A stretch of DNA of 64,000 nt, taken from assembly GCF_010729105.1 (NCBI RefSeq), contig NZ_AP022573.1, forward strand, positions 4,030,001-4,094,000, written 5' to 3'. Positions 54,045 to 62,398 of this stretch are shown one piece after another. How positions within the stretch are numbered: position 1 is the first letter of the stretch; the number at the start of each line of letters is the position of its first letter. Origin of the DNA: Mycobacterium saskatchewanense. GTDB taxonomy: Bacteria > Actinomycetota > Actinomycetes > Mycobacteriales > Mycobacteriaceae. A program made the translations under genes and the position numbers. The notes below the pieces were generated by a model. That model was not told the DNA's origin, did no database searches, and saw nothing but the letters and a program-made list of their open reading frames with translations.

Positions 54045-54590
54045 ATGACCCAAGGCATCCTGACCGACCTGCAGATCGCCGCCCTCACTGCGGAGGAGCG
54101 AAGGGACCTGATCATCCGCCTGGAGCTCCCCGTGAGCGAGGTGGAGGACCCGGAGGTCCTGGTCCGGATGCGGCGGATCAGGCTGGGCCTCATCGCCGGC
54201 GGTTGCGTGGTGATGATCCCGTGGATCGGGTACCTGGCGACGTCGCTGCCCCAGAAGTACGTCGCCCACAACTGGCCGGTGACGTGGATCGGCTTCGACA
54301 TCCTGCTGGTGTCGTTCATGGCGGCGACCGCCATCTTCGGTTATCTGCGCCGCTACCTGCTGCTCCTCACCGGGTTCACCACCGGGGTGCTGATGGTCTG
54401 CGATGTGTGGTTCGACCTCATGACCGCGAAGCCCGAGGACGCCTGGCTGTCGGTGATCACGGGCATGCTGGTCGAGGTCCCGATGGCATTCCTGCTGATC
54501 GGCGGCGCCCTGCGCCTCCTGCGGGTCAGCCTGACGCGCGTGTTGGTCGATCCGGGGCTCCGGCTGTGGCATTTTCCGCTGTTTCCGTAA
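54045..54590 (+). CDS. membrane protein, second of a tandem pair
   Basis: A 181-residue paralogue of the preceding protein, similar over the whole length (ILTDLQIAALTAEERRDLI; IPWIGYLATSLPQKYVAHNW; LICD/MVCDVWFDLMTA segment). The ATG at 54045 aligns with the first copy's start; a GTG at 54006 overlapping the previous stop is an alternative. Its 3' end overlaps the convergent TetR gene by 65 bp, an unusual arrangement. Confidence 0.7.
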   Translation: MTQGILTDLQIAALTAEERRDLIIRLELPVSEVEDPEVLVRMRRIRLGLIAGGCVVMIPWIGYLATSLPQKYVAHNWPVTWIGFDILLVSFMAATAIFGYLRRYLLLLTGFTTGVLMVCDVWFDLMTAKPEDAWLSVITGMLVEVPMAFLLIGGALRLLRVSLTRVLVDPGLRLWHFPLFP

Positions 54591-55227
54591 GGCGGTACAG
54601 GTGCGGCTCGGCGAGCTCGTCGAGCAGGGCCGCCAGCTGGTCGACGAGCTGCTCCGGCTCCAGCCGAACGTCGCCGGCCAGCCAGGCGCTGATGGTCTGG
54701 CCAACCCCGCCGACCACGAAGTGGGCCGCGGCCTTGATGCGGTCGTTGGCCGGTAGCCGCAGCGCGTCGCCGACGTGCCGGCCGGACAGCATCGCGAATA
54801 GCGCGCTCGATTCCGCGCGTTTTCGGACGACGACCGGGTCGGCCAGCTGCGTGCTGAACAGCAAGCGCCCGACGCGGCCGTCACCGGCGATGGTGCGGAC
54901 GATGTTGTCCATCCCCGCGCGGTTCTGCTCGTGCCGCCCGACCGCGGCAACGGCGGCCTGCGTGGTGGCGGCCAGGTCGGCGATCACCCAGTCGAAGACC
55001 GCGGCGACGAATTCGTCCTTGTCGGGGAAGCTTTCGTAGAAGTAGCGCGCGGCCAGCCCAGCGTGACGGCACACGCTGCGCACGGTGACCGCGGAGAAGT
55101 CTTGTCGCTCGGCGCCGAGCAGGTCCAGGCCGGCGGCCAACAACCGATTGCGGCGGGTGGCCAGCCGCTGCGCGGCCTCGATTCCGCGGTAGGGCCGATC
55201 GCGCGAGGTCGCGCTCATGCCAGCCAT
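54526..55227 (-). CDS. TetR-family transcriptional regulator (Rv0275c type)
   Basis: A 233-residue TetR regulator: HTH about residues 43-66 (FSAVTVRSVCRHAGLAARYFYESFPDKDEF). Matches Rv0275c. The start is ATG at 55227 or the ATG at 55218. Divergent from the DUF2236 gene by 11 bp, so it probably controls it. Its C-terminal codons overlap the neighbouring membrane gene on the other strand. Confidence 0.87.
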   Translation of the reverse strand: MAGMSATSRDRPYRGIEAAQRLATRRNRLLAAGLDLLGAERQDFSAVTVRSVCRHAGLAARYFYESFPDKDEFVAAVFDWVIADLAATTQAAVAAVGRHEQNRAGMDNIVRTIAGDGRVGRLLFSTQLADPVVVRKRAESSALFAMLSGRHVGDALRLPANDRIKAAAHFVVGGVGQTISAWLAGDVRLEPEQLVDQLAALLDELAEPHLYRLTETAENATAGAPDRPTRASG

Positions 55228-55238
55228 CTTGACACGTT

Positions 55239-56210
55239 ATGGCAAACCCCGACAGAATCTGGAAACAAGCGTTGCCACATTTCCCGGATGCGCGGGGGAG
55301 GTCATTGCCGGTGCTGCATCAGACGGTCGGCGAACCGATTCCGCACGTCGAGCGCGGCGTCTCCGACCCGCCGCGGCGGGGGCGGCGGCGGCGGGCGGTG
55401 CCTATCGACGAGGCCCTGATGGGCATCAGCCTGCTGGCCGGCCCGGCGAACGTGATCATGCAGTTGGCGCGGCCCGGGGTCGGATACGGCGTGATGGAGA
55501 GCCGGGTCGAGAGCGGCCGGGTGGACCTGCATCCCGTCAAGCGGGCGCGCACCACGTTCACTTATCTGGCGGTGGCCCTGCGCGGCAGCGATTCGCAGAA
55601 GGCCGCCTTCCGGCGCGCCGTGAACCGGGCGCACGCACAGGTGTATTCGCTGCCCGAAAGCCCGGTGCCCTACCACGCATTCGATGTCGACCTGCAGCTG
55701 TGGGTGGGGGCGTGCCTGTATAAGGGCGGCGTCGACATCTACCGCACGTTTCTCGGTGAACTCAGCGACGAGGACGCCGACCGCCATTACCGGGAGGGCA
55801 TGGCGCTGGCCACCACGCTGCAGGTGCCCCCGGAGCGGTGGCCGGCGGACCGCGCCGCCTTCGACCGCTACTGGCAGGAGTCGCTGGCCAAGGTGCGCAT
55901 CGACGACGCCGTTCGCGACTACCTCTATCCCATCGCCGCGTCCCGCATACCCGGGCTCGCCCTGCCGCCCCGGCTGCAGCGCGCCGCCGACAGCCTCCCG
56001 CTGCTGATCACCACAGGTTTCCTGCCGCAGAGGTTTCGCGACGAGATGCGGTTGCCGTGGGACGCCGCGAGGCAGCGTCGCTTTGACCGCCTGGTCACGC
56101 TGTTGCGGGCAGGCAACCGCATGATGCCACGGTCCGTCCGGCAATTCCCGTTCAACGTCCTGCTGGCCGACGTCGACCGCCGGATCAGGACCGGGCGTCC
56201 GCTGGTCTGA
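55239..56210 (+). CDS. DUF2236 oxygenase-like protein (Rv0276 type)
   Basis: A 323-residue all-helical DUF2236 protein, the family that includes the latex-clearing rubber oxygenase Lcp and many uncharacterised mycobacterial oxygenases. Typical family segments: LLAGPANVIMQLARPGVGYGV (about 65-85), RTTFTYLAVALRG, and FDVDLQLWVGACLY. Conserved His/Arg residues may bind haem or metal. Matches Rv0276. It starts 11 bp from the TetR start, sharing its promoter. Confidence 0.82.
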   Translation: MANPDRIWKQALPHFPDARGRSLPVLHQTVGEPIPHVERGVSDPPRRGRRRRAVPIDEALMGISLLAGPANVIMQLARPGVGYGVMESRVESGRVDLHPVKRARTTFTYLAVALRGSDSQKAAFRRAVNRAHAQVYSLPESPVPYHAFDVDLQLWVGACLYKGGVDIYRTFLGELSDEDADRHYREGMALATTLQVPPERWPADRAAFDRYWQESLAKVRIDDAVRDYLYPIAASRIPGLALPPRLQRAADSLPLLITTGFLPQRFRDEMRLPWDAARQRRFDRLVTLLRAGNRMMPRSVRQFPFNVLLADVDRRIRTGRPLV

Positions 56211-56219
56211 GCGGGATCG

Positions 56220-56873
56220 TCAGCAGCAGTGCCTGCCCCGCCACGCCTCGCGTCCTTCGCGCAACGCCACCGCGGCGATGATCAGGGCGACCGCGGGATC
56301 GGCCCACGACCAGCCGAGTAGCGAGTTCAGCAGCAGCCCGACCAGCAGCACCCCGGAAAGGTATGTGCACAAAAGGGTTTGCTTCGAGTCGGCGACCGCG
56401 CTCGCCGAGCCGAGTTCCCGACCGGCGCGCCGCTGTGCGCGCGACAGCACCGGCATGACCACCAACGACAGCGCGGCCAGCCAGATCCCGACCACCGAGT
56501 GTGCGGCCGCCTCAGCGCCCCAGAGCGATCGGACTGATTCCACCGTCACGTAGCCGGCGAGCGCGAAGAACGACACCGCGATCAGCTTGAGGGCGGTGCG
56601 TTCGCGCGCCTCGGGGTCGGCGCCGGAGAATTGCCACGCCACAGCGGTGGCCGACGACACCTCGATCACCGAGTCGAGGCCGAAGCCGATCAGCGCGGTC
56701 GACGACGCCGCCGACCCGGCTCCGATCGCCACCGCCGCCTCTACCACGTTGTAGGAGATCGTCGCCGCGACAAGCATGCGCACGCGCCGCGACAACGCTA
56801 TCCGACGCTGCGTTGCAACGGCTTTCGGGGCGAAATCCCCGCAGCACTCGTCCTTGCATTCCCCCTCAGACAT
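56220..56873 (-). CDS. CDF-type cation transporter
   Basis: A 217-residue membrane protein with about six helices and the GFGLDSVIEVSSA segment that places acidic metal ligands in a helix, as in CDF/TMEM163-like transporters. It has a Cys-rich N-terminus (CKDECC) and ends in RHCC, both good soft-metal ligands. It probably exports Zn, Cd or a similar ion. The ATG at 56873 overlaps the upstream ArsR-type gene by 8 bp, so the two form a sensor-exporter operon. Confidence 0.75.
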   Translation of the reverse strand: MSEGECKDECCGDFAPKAVATQRRIALSRRVRMLVAATISYNVVEAAVAIGAGSAASSTALIGFGLDSVIEVSSATAVAWQFSGADPEARERTALKLIAVSFFALAGYVTVESVRSLWGAEAAAHSVVGIWLAALSLVVMPVLSRAQRRAGRELGSASAVADSKQTLLCTYLSGVLLVGLLLNSLLGWSWADPAVALIIAAVALREGREAWRGRHCC

Positions 56874-57177
56874 TCGGGGCCTCGCAGTCGACGGCGAGCA
56901 CGACCTGAACCAACTCGCCGAGCGCGCGGGCCAGGTGCGGGTCGGCCAACTCGTAGCGCACCTGCCGTCCTTCATAGCGGGCCGCCACCAGTCCGCAGCC
57001 GCGCAGGCACGACAGGTGGTTGGACACGTTGGACCTGGTCAGCCCCAGCCGGGACGCGAGTTGGCCTGGATAGCCCGCGCCGCCGAGCAGCGCCACCAGG
57101 ATTCGGCATCGCGTCGGATCGGCCAGCGCCCGCCCTACCCGGGCCAGCGCCACTTCGTGATCCTCACACGTCAGCAT
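56866..57177 (-). CDS. ArsR-family metal repressor, CmtR-like
   Basis: A 103-residue ArsR/SmtB repressor very similar to CmtR of M. tuberculosis (Cd/Pb sensor, Rv1994c, as recalled). Cys57 and Cys61 in LSCLRGC fall exactly where CmtR binds metal, next to the recognition helix. The third ligand, Cys102 in CmtR, is replaced by Asn; instead there is Cys98 in AVDCEAP. It should repress the overlapping CDF gene and release DNA on metal binding. Divergent from the PPE gene; a Zur-like box lies between. Confidence 0.88.
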   Translation of the reverse strand: MLTCEDHEVALARVGRALADPTRCRILVALLGGAGYPGQLASRLGLTRSNVSNHLSCLRGCGLVAARYEGRQVRYELADPHLARALGELVQVVLAVDCEAPNV

Positions 57178-57225
57178 CCAATGAACAATACAGCTACGGA
57201 TGACCTTTGGACAGCGGGGGAGTTG

Positions 57226-57248
57226 TTAACGATAATCATTTTCAGTAA
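57226..57248. promoter_or_regulatory. Zur box 1, upstream of PPE gene
   Basis: A 23-bp imperfect palindrome with core GATAATCATTTTC centred at 57237, 42 bp before the PPE start. Arms follow the mycobacterial Zur consensus (TGAAAATNATTTTCA) with two mismatches on the left. Two further copies lie at 62313 and 62367. Confidence 0.75.
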
Positions 57249-57290
57249 GCTGATCGACAACACGCCCAGCCCGTCGAGGAGTGTTTGTCG

Positions 57291-59045
57291 ATGACGTCAC
57301 CGATCTGGATGGCCTCGCCGCCCGAGGTGCACTCAGCGCTGCTCAGCAGCGGTCCCGGGCCCGGCCCCCTACTCGCCGCCGCGGGGGCGTGGGATGCGTT
57401 GAGCGCCGAATACGACTCAGTCGCAGCGGAACTCAGCTCCACCCTGGCGGCCGCACAGGCCGGCGCATGGGAGGGGCCGAGCGCGGAGTCGTACGTGGCC
57501 GCGCACGGCCCGTTCCTGGCGTGGCTGACGCAGGCCGGCGCGGCCAGCGCGGAAATGGCGGCAGGTCACCAGACCATGGCCGTGGCTTATACGACGGCGC
57601 TGGCGGCCATGCCGACGTTGCCCGAACTGGCAACCAATCACGTCGTCCATTCAGTGTTGCTCGCCACCAACTTCTTTGGGATCAATACCGTTCCGATCGC
57701 GGTCAACGAGGCCGACTACGTGCGGATGTGGGTTCAGGCCGCCACGACAATGGCGGCCTACCAAGCGGCTTCCAGCGCGACGGCGGCGTCGGCGCCGCAG
57801 GCCGCTCCCGCGCCGCAGATCGTGAAGTCCGGCGCTCAGACCCCAGCTCAGCCGTCGGCGGCGGGCAACCCGCTGCAGGCGGTCGAGCAGTTCCTGCAAA
57901 ACTTCGTGCAGCAGATCCAAAACCTGGGCCAGCAGATCCAGAACTTCAACCCGTTCACGGAGTTCGAGAATGCGGTGAACAACCCGCAGCTCGACGCGTT
58001 CCTCCAGCAATTCGGGATCGGAAACGACGCGGTTGCCCACGACCCGGTGGTCGACAACGCCCTCGACGACTTCATCGCGAACATCCTGCGCAACTTCGGC
58101 TACAACTGGAACCCCGCCGAGGGCACCCTCAACGGGCTCGACTACGACGACTACACCGATCCGACCATGGCGGCCTTCTGGGTCGCGCGATCCCTCGAAC
58201 TCAGCGAGGACTTCCAGCAGTTCTTCGTGTTACTGCAGACGAACCCGGTGGCCGCGATCCAATACCTGGTCAGCCTCGAGCTGTTCGACTGGCCGACCCA
58301 CCTCGCGGAGATCTTCACCCTGACCAGTCAGCCGGCGGCACTGGCGGCGGCGCTCCCCGTGGCCGCCGCGCCGCTTGCGTCGGTCGGCGGCCTGGCGGGC
58401 CTGGCCGGGCTGGCCGCCATACCGCAACCGGTTGTGGCGTCGGCGGTTCCGCTCACCGTGCCCCCCGTGTTGCCCGCCGTCGCGTTAGCCCCGACGCTCA
58501 CGAGCGTGGCCGGGGTTGCCCCGTCGGCGCCGCCGCCCGCGCCCACGCCTTCGGGGCCGCCCGCCCCGGCGGGCCCCGCGCCGACACCGCCGCCCGCGGG
58601 CGCCGGGCCGGCGGCCTTTTTCCCGCCCTATGCGGTGGGGCCTCCGAGTATCGGGTTCGGTTCGGGCATGAGCACGGGTGCCAGCGCCAGCGCGAAAAAG
58701 AAAGCGCCCGAACCGGACATCGCCGCGGTGGCGGCCGCGGCGAGCGCGCGGGAGGCGGCGCGAGCGCGGCGGCGCCAGCGGCAGCGGCAACGCGACTATG
58801 GCAATGAATTCGCGGATATGAACGTCGAGGTCGATCCGGACTGGGCGGCGCCGGACGCTGGGACCCGGGCGTCGGATAGTGGTGCGGGGAACCTGGGCTT
58901 CGCCGGTACTGCGCGCGAGCACGGCGCGGCCGAAGCGGCCGGATTGACCACACTGGCCGCCGACGATCTCGGCGACGGACCGCGGATGCCGATGGTGCCG
59001 GGCACCTGGGATCCACACGCGGCCAAACCCGACAACGAAGCGTGA
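57291..59045 (+). CDS. PPE family protein, PPW subgroup (PPE3-like, Rv0280)
   Basis: A 584-residue PPE protein. N-terminal PPE domain (about 1-180): Pro10-Pro11-Glu12, Trp60-Glu-Gly62 (WxG). The variable middle has a low-complexity [15 protein letters not shown] region, then an Ala/Pro-rich linker and a basic tract ([12 protein letters not shown]). The C-terminus carries LGFAGT and PMVPGTW, the signature of the PPE-PPW subgroup. Exported by a type VII system (likely ESX-3 class). No pe partner lies beside it. GAGGAG precedes the ATG at 57291. A Zur-box upstream indicates zinc control. Confidence 0.9.
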   Translation: MTSPIWMASPPEVHSALLSSGPGPGPLLAAAGAWDALSAEYDSVAAELSSTLAAAQAGAWEGPSAESYVAAHGPFLAWLTQAGAASAEMAAGHQTMAVAYTTALAAMPTLPELATNHVVHSVLLATNFFGINTVPIAVNEADYVRMWVQAATTMAAYQAASSATAASAPQAAPAPQIVKSGAQTPAQPSAAGNPLQAVEQFLQNFVQQIQNLGQQIQNFNPFTEFENAVNNPQLDAFLQQFGIGNDAVAHDPVVDNALDDFIANILRNFGYNWNPAEGTLNGLDYDDYTDPTMAAFWVARSLELSEDFQQFFVLLQTNPVAAIQYLVSLELFDWPTHLAEIFTLTSQPAALAAALPVAAAPLASVGGLAGLAGLAAIPQPVVASAVPLTVPPVLPAVALAPTLTSVAGVAPSAPPPAPTPSGPPAPAGPAPTPPPAGAGPAAFFPPYAVGPPSIGFGSGMSTGASASAKKKAPEPDIAAVAAAASAREAARARRRQRQRQRDYGNEFADMNVEVDPDWAAPDAGTRASDSGAGNLGFAGTAREHGAAEAAGLTTLAADDLGDGPRMPMVPGTWDPHAAKPDNEA

Positions 59046-59178
59046 CGGCCGCAGAAGTCAGGTCGGCAGCGCCCCGGCCGGTGCGGTTGGCCAGGCCGCC
59101 GGAAGCCGGACACCGACGGGCACACCTCGCGCCGCCGGCGGAGCGTCCAGGCGACGACGTTCGGCAACGGCCGCGCCC

Positions 59179-60162
59179 ATGAGGTCCCTGCCCCGACTGC
59201 GCGTCGGGTCGATGGGGTTGCTGGTAACTGCGCTGCTTGCATGCGCTTTCGCGGCGCCGATGCTGCGCGACGCGGTCTTCGGCAGTGCGGCGTTGTCCAC
59301 GGCGGGAACGGTGTTCTGTGGCGTGTTCGTCCAGGCGGTTCCGTTCCTGGTGCTCGGTGTCCTGGTCAGCGGCTTGATCGCGGTGTTCGTGTCACCGGTG
59401 CGGTTGGCGTGCCTACTGCCCCGTCGTCAGACGCTGGCGGTGATGGTCGCCGGTGTGGCCGGGGCGGCATTGCCCGGCTGTGAATGCGGTTCCGTCCCGG
59501 TGGCCCGGCGGTTGTTCGGCGAGGGCGGGGCCACGGGCGCGGCCGCGTTGACGTTTATGCTGGCCGCCCCGGCGATCAACCCGGTGGTTATGGTGGCCAC
59601 CGCCGTCGCGTTCCCGGACGCACCCGCGATGGTTCTTGCGCGAATGGGTGCCTCGTTGCTGACCGCGTCGATCATCGGCTGGGCGTGGTCACGGTGGGGC
59701 CGTCCGGAGTGGATCACCCGGCGGTTGCCCGCATCCGCGCATCGGCCCGAATCGCGCTGGGTGTTGTTCGCCGAGGCGGCGCGGCACGACTTTCTGCAGG
59801 CAGCTCCGTATTTGGTGGTGGGTGCCGCCGCGGCCGCAGCGCTGCATGTCCTGGTGCCGCAGCGGGTGTTCGCGTATCTGGCGGGGGACGTCGCCCTCGG
59901 TGTGCTGACAATGGCCGCGTTGGCGGTGGTACTGGCGTTGTGTTCGGAGGCCGATGCCTTCGTGGCGGCGAGCATGACGATGGTGCCGCTCCTACCGCGG
60001 CTCGTGTTTCTCGTCGTCGGTCCGGCGGTCGACGTGAAACTGTTCGCCATGCAAGCGGGGATGTTCGGGCGCGCCTTCGCAACCCGGTTCGCCCCCTGCA
60101 CCTTCGTCGTTGCGGTCGCGTGTGCGTGCGCGGTCGGATTTCTCGTTCTCGGCGGTGCGTGA
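59179..60162 (+). CDS. permease of the DUF318 (UPF0718/YcgR-like) family
   Basis: A 327-residue membrane protein with about eight helices. Two family motifs are visible: PGCECGSVPVARRL (about 98-111), with two cysteines in a membrane-flanking turn, and LCSEADAFVAASM (about 254-266). Such permeases pair with a TIGR03943 subunit; the B. subtilis pair is zinc-linked, so a metal substrate is plausible. Stop overlaps the next start as TGATG. Lies 133 bp after the PPE gene and may share its Zur-controlled promoter. Confidence 0.82.
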   Translation: MRSLPRLRVGSMGLLVTALLACAFAAPMLRDAVFGSAALSTAGTVFCGVFVQAVPFLVLGVLVSGLIAVFVSPVRLACLLPRRQTLAVMVAGVAGAALPGCECGSVPVARRLFGEGGATGAAALTFMLAAPAINPVVMVATAVAFPDAPAMVLARMGASLLTASIIGWAWSRWGRPEWITRRLPASAHRPESRWVLFAEAARHDFLQAAPYLVVGAAAAAALHVLVPQRVFAYLAGDVALGVLTMAALAVVLALCSEADAFVAASMTMVPLLPRLVFLVVGPAVDVKLFAMQAGMFGRAFATRFAPCTFVVAVACACAVGFLVLGGA

Positions 60163-60887
60163 TGAGCCGCGAAACCGAGAACACCGTCCTGCTGTTGGTC
60201 GGCGTCGGCCTCGTGATGATCGGGTGGTCGGGCGAGTTCACCCGGTACGTCAATCCCGGATTGCTGCCGTGGTTGATCGCGTCCGCGGTGCTGCTCATCG
60301 CCCTGGCGCTATGCGTGGTCGTCGACGACATCCGCAGAGGTGGGCCGAGGGCCAGTGCTGCGGCCGACCAGCACGGGCAAGCGCATTCACACACGGCCGG
60401 CATCGTGTGGCTGCTTGTCGTGCCGATCGTGCTCCTGTGTTTCGTGCCCCCTCCGGTGCTGCGGCCCTCCGCCGCCGCCCCGGTCGTGACATCAATACCG
60501 GCTAGGGGGCATGCATTCCCGCCGCTGCCCTCCGGAAGGGCCCCCGATGTATCTCTGCCGGAGGTGCTCATGCGCGAAGCGCAGGACACCACAGGTTCGC
60601 TCACGAATCGGCCGATCACCGTGACCGGGTTTGTCCTCAACGAGGCGCGAGGGGTAGACCTTGGCCGCATCGTCATCATTTGTTGCTCGGCGGACGCGCA
60701 GTTGGCGCGCATCCATCTGGGTGGGCCTGCCGCCGGCGAGGCGGCCGGACTCCCGGACGACACCTGGTTGCGCGTGGAAGGCAGAGTCCCACCGCGCCAA
60801 CCGAATTCCGCCCGAACGCCGACGCTGCAGGCGACCGCGGTCACCCGCATCGACACCCCCGCCAATCCCTACGCCTACCCACATTAG
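60162..60887 (+). CDS. TIGR03943 family permease subunit (YcgQ-like)
   Basis: A 241-residue protein: two N-terminal helices (about 8-24 and 33-52), a His-containing loop HGQAHSHTAG, another helix (about 81-96), and a C-terminal beta-rich extracytoplasmic domain with RIVIICCSADAQLARIHL. The layout is that of the TIGR03943 partner of DUF318 permeases. Translationally coupled to that gene. Confidence 0.82.
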   Translation: MSRETENTVLLLVGVGLVMIGWSGEFTRYVNPGLLPWLIASAVLLIALALCVVVDDIRRGGPRASAAADQHGQAHSHTAGIVWLLVVPIVLLCFVPPPVLRPSAAAPVVTSIPARGHAFPPLPSGRAPDVSLPEVLMREAQDTTGSLTNRPITVTGFVLNEARGVDLGRIVIICCSADAQLARIHLGGPAAGEAAGLPDDTWLRVEGRVPPRQPNSARTPTLQATAVTRIDTPANPYAYPH

Positions 60888-60895
60888 AGGGCCTG

Positions 60896-61285
60896 TCAGT
60901 TGCTTTGACGGTTCTCGTCAGTCCAAATCCGATGCCTGGTGAGACGCGTTGGGATGGGGGAGTTTTCCCATTGCCCGAGCTCCAGCCAATCGCGAAGGGC
61001 CGCTGCCTGGCCGTAGTCGGCGATGGGACCGATCCAGTGCGGTTGCCCGCGGGCGGCTCGGTCGCCCGTGCAGGGCTGAACCAGGGCCATCACGCCGCGC
61101 CCAGTGGGGCGAGACGCACAGGTGAGTGGTCCCAGAAGGCATGCGGCCGCCACGAGCATGCCGTGCGGGCAACGCCGGATGGTTGGGCGCAGTTCGTCGA
61201 TGATCGAGAGATCGCCTTCCGCACTGCACGCGGTACACACGATGACGGTGAACGGCCGGTCGGTGCCTCGGTGTCGGTCGGTCAT
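60896..61285 (-). CDS. Cys-rich 129-aa protein ending the alternative ribosomal-protein operon, Mrf candidate
   Basis: A 129-residue protein with six Cys: CTAC at 17-20, Cys39, Cys49, Cys56 and Cys72, a pattern close to thioredoxin-like [2Fe-2S] or zinc-binding proteins. It lies 40 bp after rpsR2, as the last gene of the operon. In M. smegmatis a protein called Mrf (mycobacterial protein Y recruitment factor) is, as I recall, encoded in this operon and links zinc depletion to ribosome hibernation; this is the best candidate for it here. AGGAAA lies upstream of the ATG. It converges on the TIGR03943 gene, 8 bp away. Confidence 0.65.
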   Translation of the reverse strand: MTDRHRGTDRPFTVIVCTACSAEGDLSIIDELRPTIRRCPHGMLVAAACLLGPLTCASRPTGRGVMALVQPCTGDRAARGQPHWIGPIADYGQAAALRDWLELGQWENSPIPTRLTRHRIWTDENRQSN

Positions 61286-61325
61286 CTCCGTTTCCTCGTA
61301 TCAGTATGCGACACGGATTTTTTCA

Positions 61326-61583
61326 TTAACCGGTGGCTCGTCCCGGATACGGCAGAAGTGCCATCTCGCGGGCATTCTTGATGGCCATTGCCACCTGTCG
61401 TTGCTGCTGGACACTCAGACCGGTGACGTGGCGGGAGCGGATCTTGCCGCGGTCGGAGAGGAACACGCGCAGCGTGGCGGTGTCCTTGTAGTCGACCGCG
61501 CTGAGCCCGAGGCCGGCGAGCAGGTTCTTCTTGGGGGACTTGGTGTTCGGCGTGCGTCGCGGGCGCGGAGGCTTCTTCGCCAT
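61326..61583 (-). CDS. rpsR2: alternative 30S ribosomal protein S18, cysteine-free
   Basis: An 85-residue S18 that replaces the zinc-binding copy on ribosomes made during zinc shortage. It has no Cys (the usual N-terminal CxxC is missing) and keeps the S18 core ([44 protein letters not shown]). ATG at 61583 overlaps the rpsN2 stop by 1 base (TGATG); the GTG three bases earlier is an alternative. Part of the Zur-type C-minus operon. Confidence 0.95.
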   Translation of the reverse strand: MAKKPPRPRRTPNTKSPKKNLLAGLGLSAVDYKDTATLRVFLSDRGKIRSRHVTGLSVQQQRQVAMAIKNAREMALLPYPGRATG

Positions 61584-61888
61584 CACCAGCTGGCCTTCCG
61601 GACACCGGGGAGCTGGCCGGCATGGGCCATTTCGCGCACGCGGACCCTCGACAAGCCGAACTTGCGTAGGTGCCCGCGCGGACGTCCGTCGACGGCATCG
61701 CGGTTGCGCAGCCGGACCGCGCTGGCGTCGCGGGGTTGGCGCGACAACTCGCGTTGCGCCGCCTCCCGTTGCCCGGCAGTGCTGGACGGCGAGCGGATGA
61801 TCTCTTTGAGTTCGGCGCGGCGGGTGGCGTAGCGCGCCACGACCGCGCGACGCCGGTCGTTCTTGACGATCTTGGATTTCTTGGCCAC
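61583..61888 (-). CDS. rpsN2: alternative 30S ribosomal protein S14, cysteine-free
   Basis: A 101-residue S14 of the long, zinc-independent type ([14 protein letters not shown] start; [20 protein letters not shown] end), with no CxxC pairs. It replaces the Zn-ribbon S14 when zinc is low. Two bases after rpmG; coupled to rpsR2. Confidence 0.96.
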   Translation of the reverse strand: MAKKSKIVKNDRRRAVVARYATRRAELKEIIRSPSSTAGQREAAQRELSRQPRDASAVRLRNRDAVDGRPRGHLRKFGLSRVRVREMAHAGQLPGVRKASW

Positions 61889-61890
61889 GT

Positions 61891-62055
61891 TCAGCGCTCC
61901 TCTCGGAAGTCGACGTGCCCGCGGATCACCGGGTCGTATTTGCGCAGCACCAGCCGGTCGGGGTCATTTCGCCGGTTCTTTCGGGTCACGTAGGTGTAGC
62001 CGGTGCCCGCCGTGGAGCGCAGTTTCACCAACGGGCGGATGTCGTTGCGCGCCAT
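61891..62055 (-). CDS. rpmG1: alternative 50S ribosomal protein L33, cysteine-free
   Basis: A 54-residue L33 ([30 protein letters not shown]) without the four cysteines of the zinc form. Start overlaps the rpmB2 stop as TGATG. Same size as the mycobacterial C-minus L33 (Rv2057c). Confidence 0.95.
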   Translation of the reverse strand: MARNDIRPLVKLRSTAGTGYTYVTRKNRRNDPDRLVLRKYDPVIRGHVDFREER

Positions 62056-62291
62056 CAGATTCGCTGTCCTTGCTGGCGCAACCGGGCCACGACGGCCTCG
62101 ATGCCGTCGCGATCGATGACCTTGATCCCTTTGGTGCTGACCCGCAGCCGGATGCGTCGGTCTTCCGATGGCAGGTAATAGGTCTTCAGCTGAATGTTGG
62201 GTGACCAGCGCCGCCGGGAGCGGCGATGGGAATGCGACACGGTGTGACCGAATCCCGGAGTCCGGCCGGTCACCTGGCAGTGGGCGGACAT
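62055..62291 (-). CDS. rpmB2: alternative 50S ribosomal protein L28
   Basis: A 78-residue L28 ([20 protein letters not shown]), almost identical in pattern to Rv2058c. Only one Cys (Cys5) remains, so the four-Cys zinc site is absent. First gene of the C-minus ribosomal operon; its start is 21 bp after Zur box 2. A start 18 bp further upstream is possible but unsupported. Confidence 0.95.
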   Translation of the reverse strand: MSAHCQVTGRTPGFGHTVSHSHRRSRRRWSPNIQLKTYYLPSEDRRIRLRVSTKGIKVIDRDGIEAVVARLRQQGQRI

Positions 62292-62312
62292 TACGCACCT
62301 CCATGACAAAGC

Positions 62313-62335
62313 TTATTGAAAATCATTTTCGACAA
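62313..62335. promoter_or_regulatory. Zur box 2, upstream of rpmB2 operon
   Basis: TTGAAAATCATTTTCGA core, centred at 62324, 21 bp before the rpmB2 start on the minus strand. A close match to the mycobacterial Zur consensus. With box 3 it forms a divergent control region. Confidence 0.85.
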
Positions 62336-62366
62336 GGCCTGAGGAAGACGGTACCGTACAAGGGTC

Positions 62367-62389
62367 GAGATGAAAATGATTTTCAGTAA
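62367..62389. promoter_or_regulatory. Zur box 3, upstream of the G3E-family gene
   Basis: TGAAAATGATTTTCA is a perfect palindrome around 62378, touching the AAGGAG ribosome site and ending 10 bp before the start codon at 62399. The operator therefore overlaps the very end of the leader. It is 54 bp centre to centre from box 2. Confidence 0.88.
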
Positions 62390-62398
62390 GGAGCGCTG

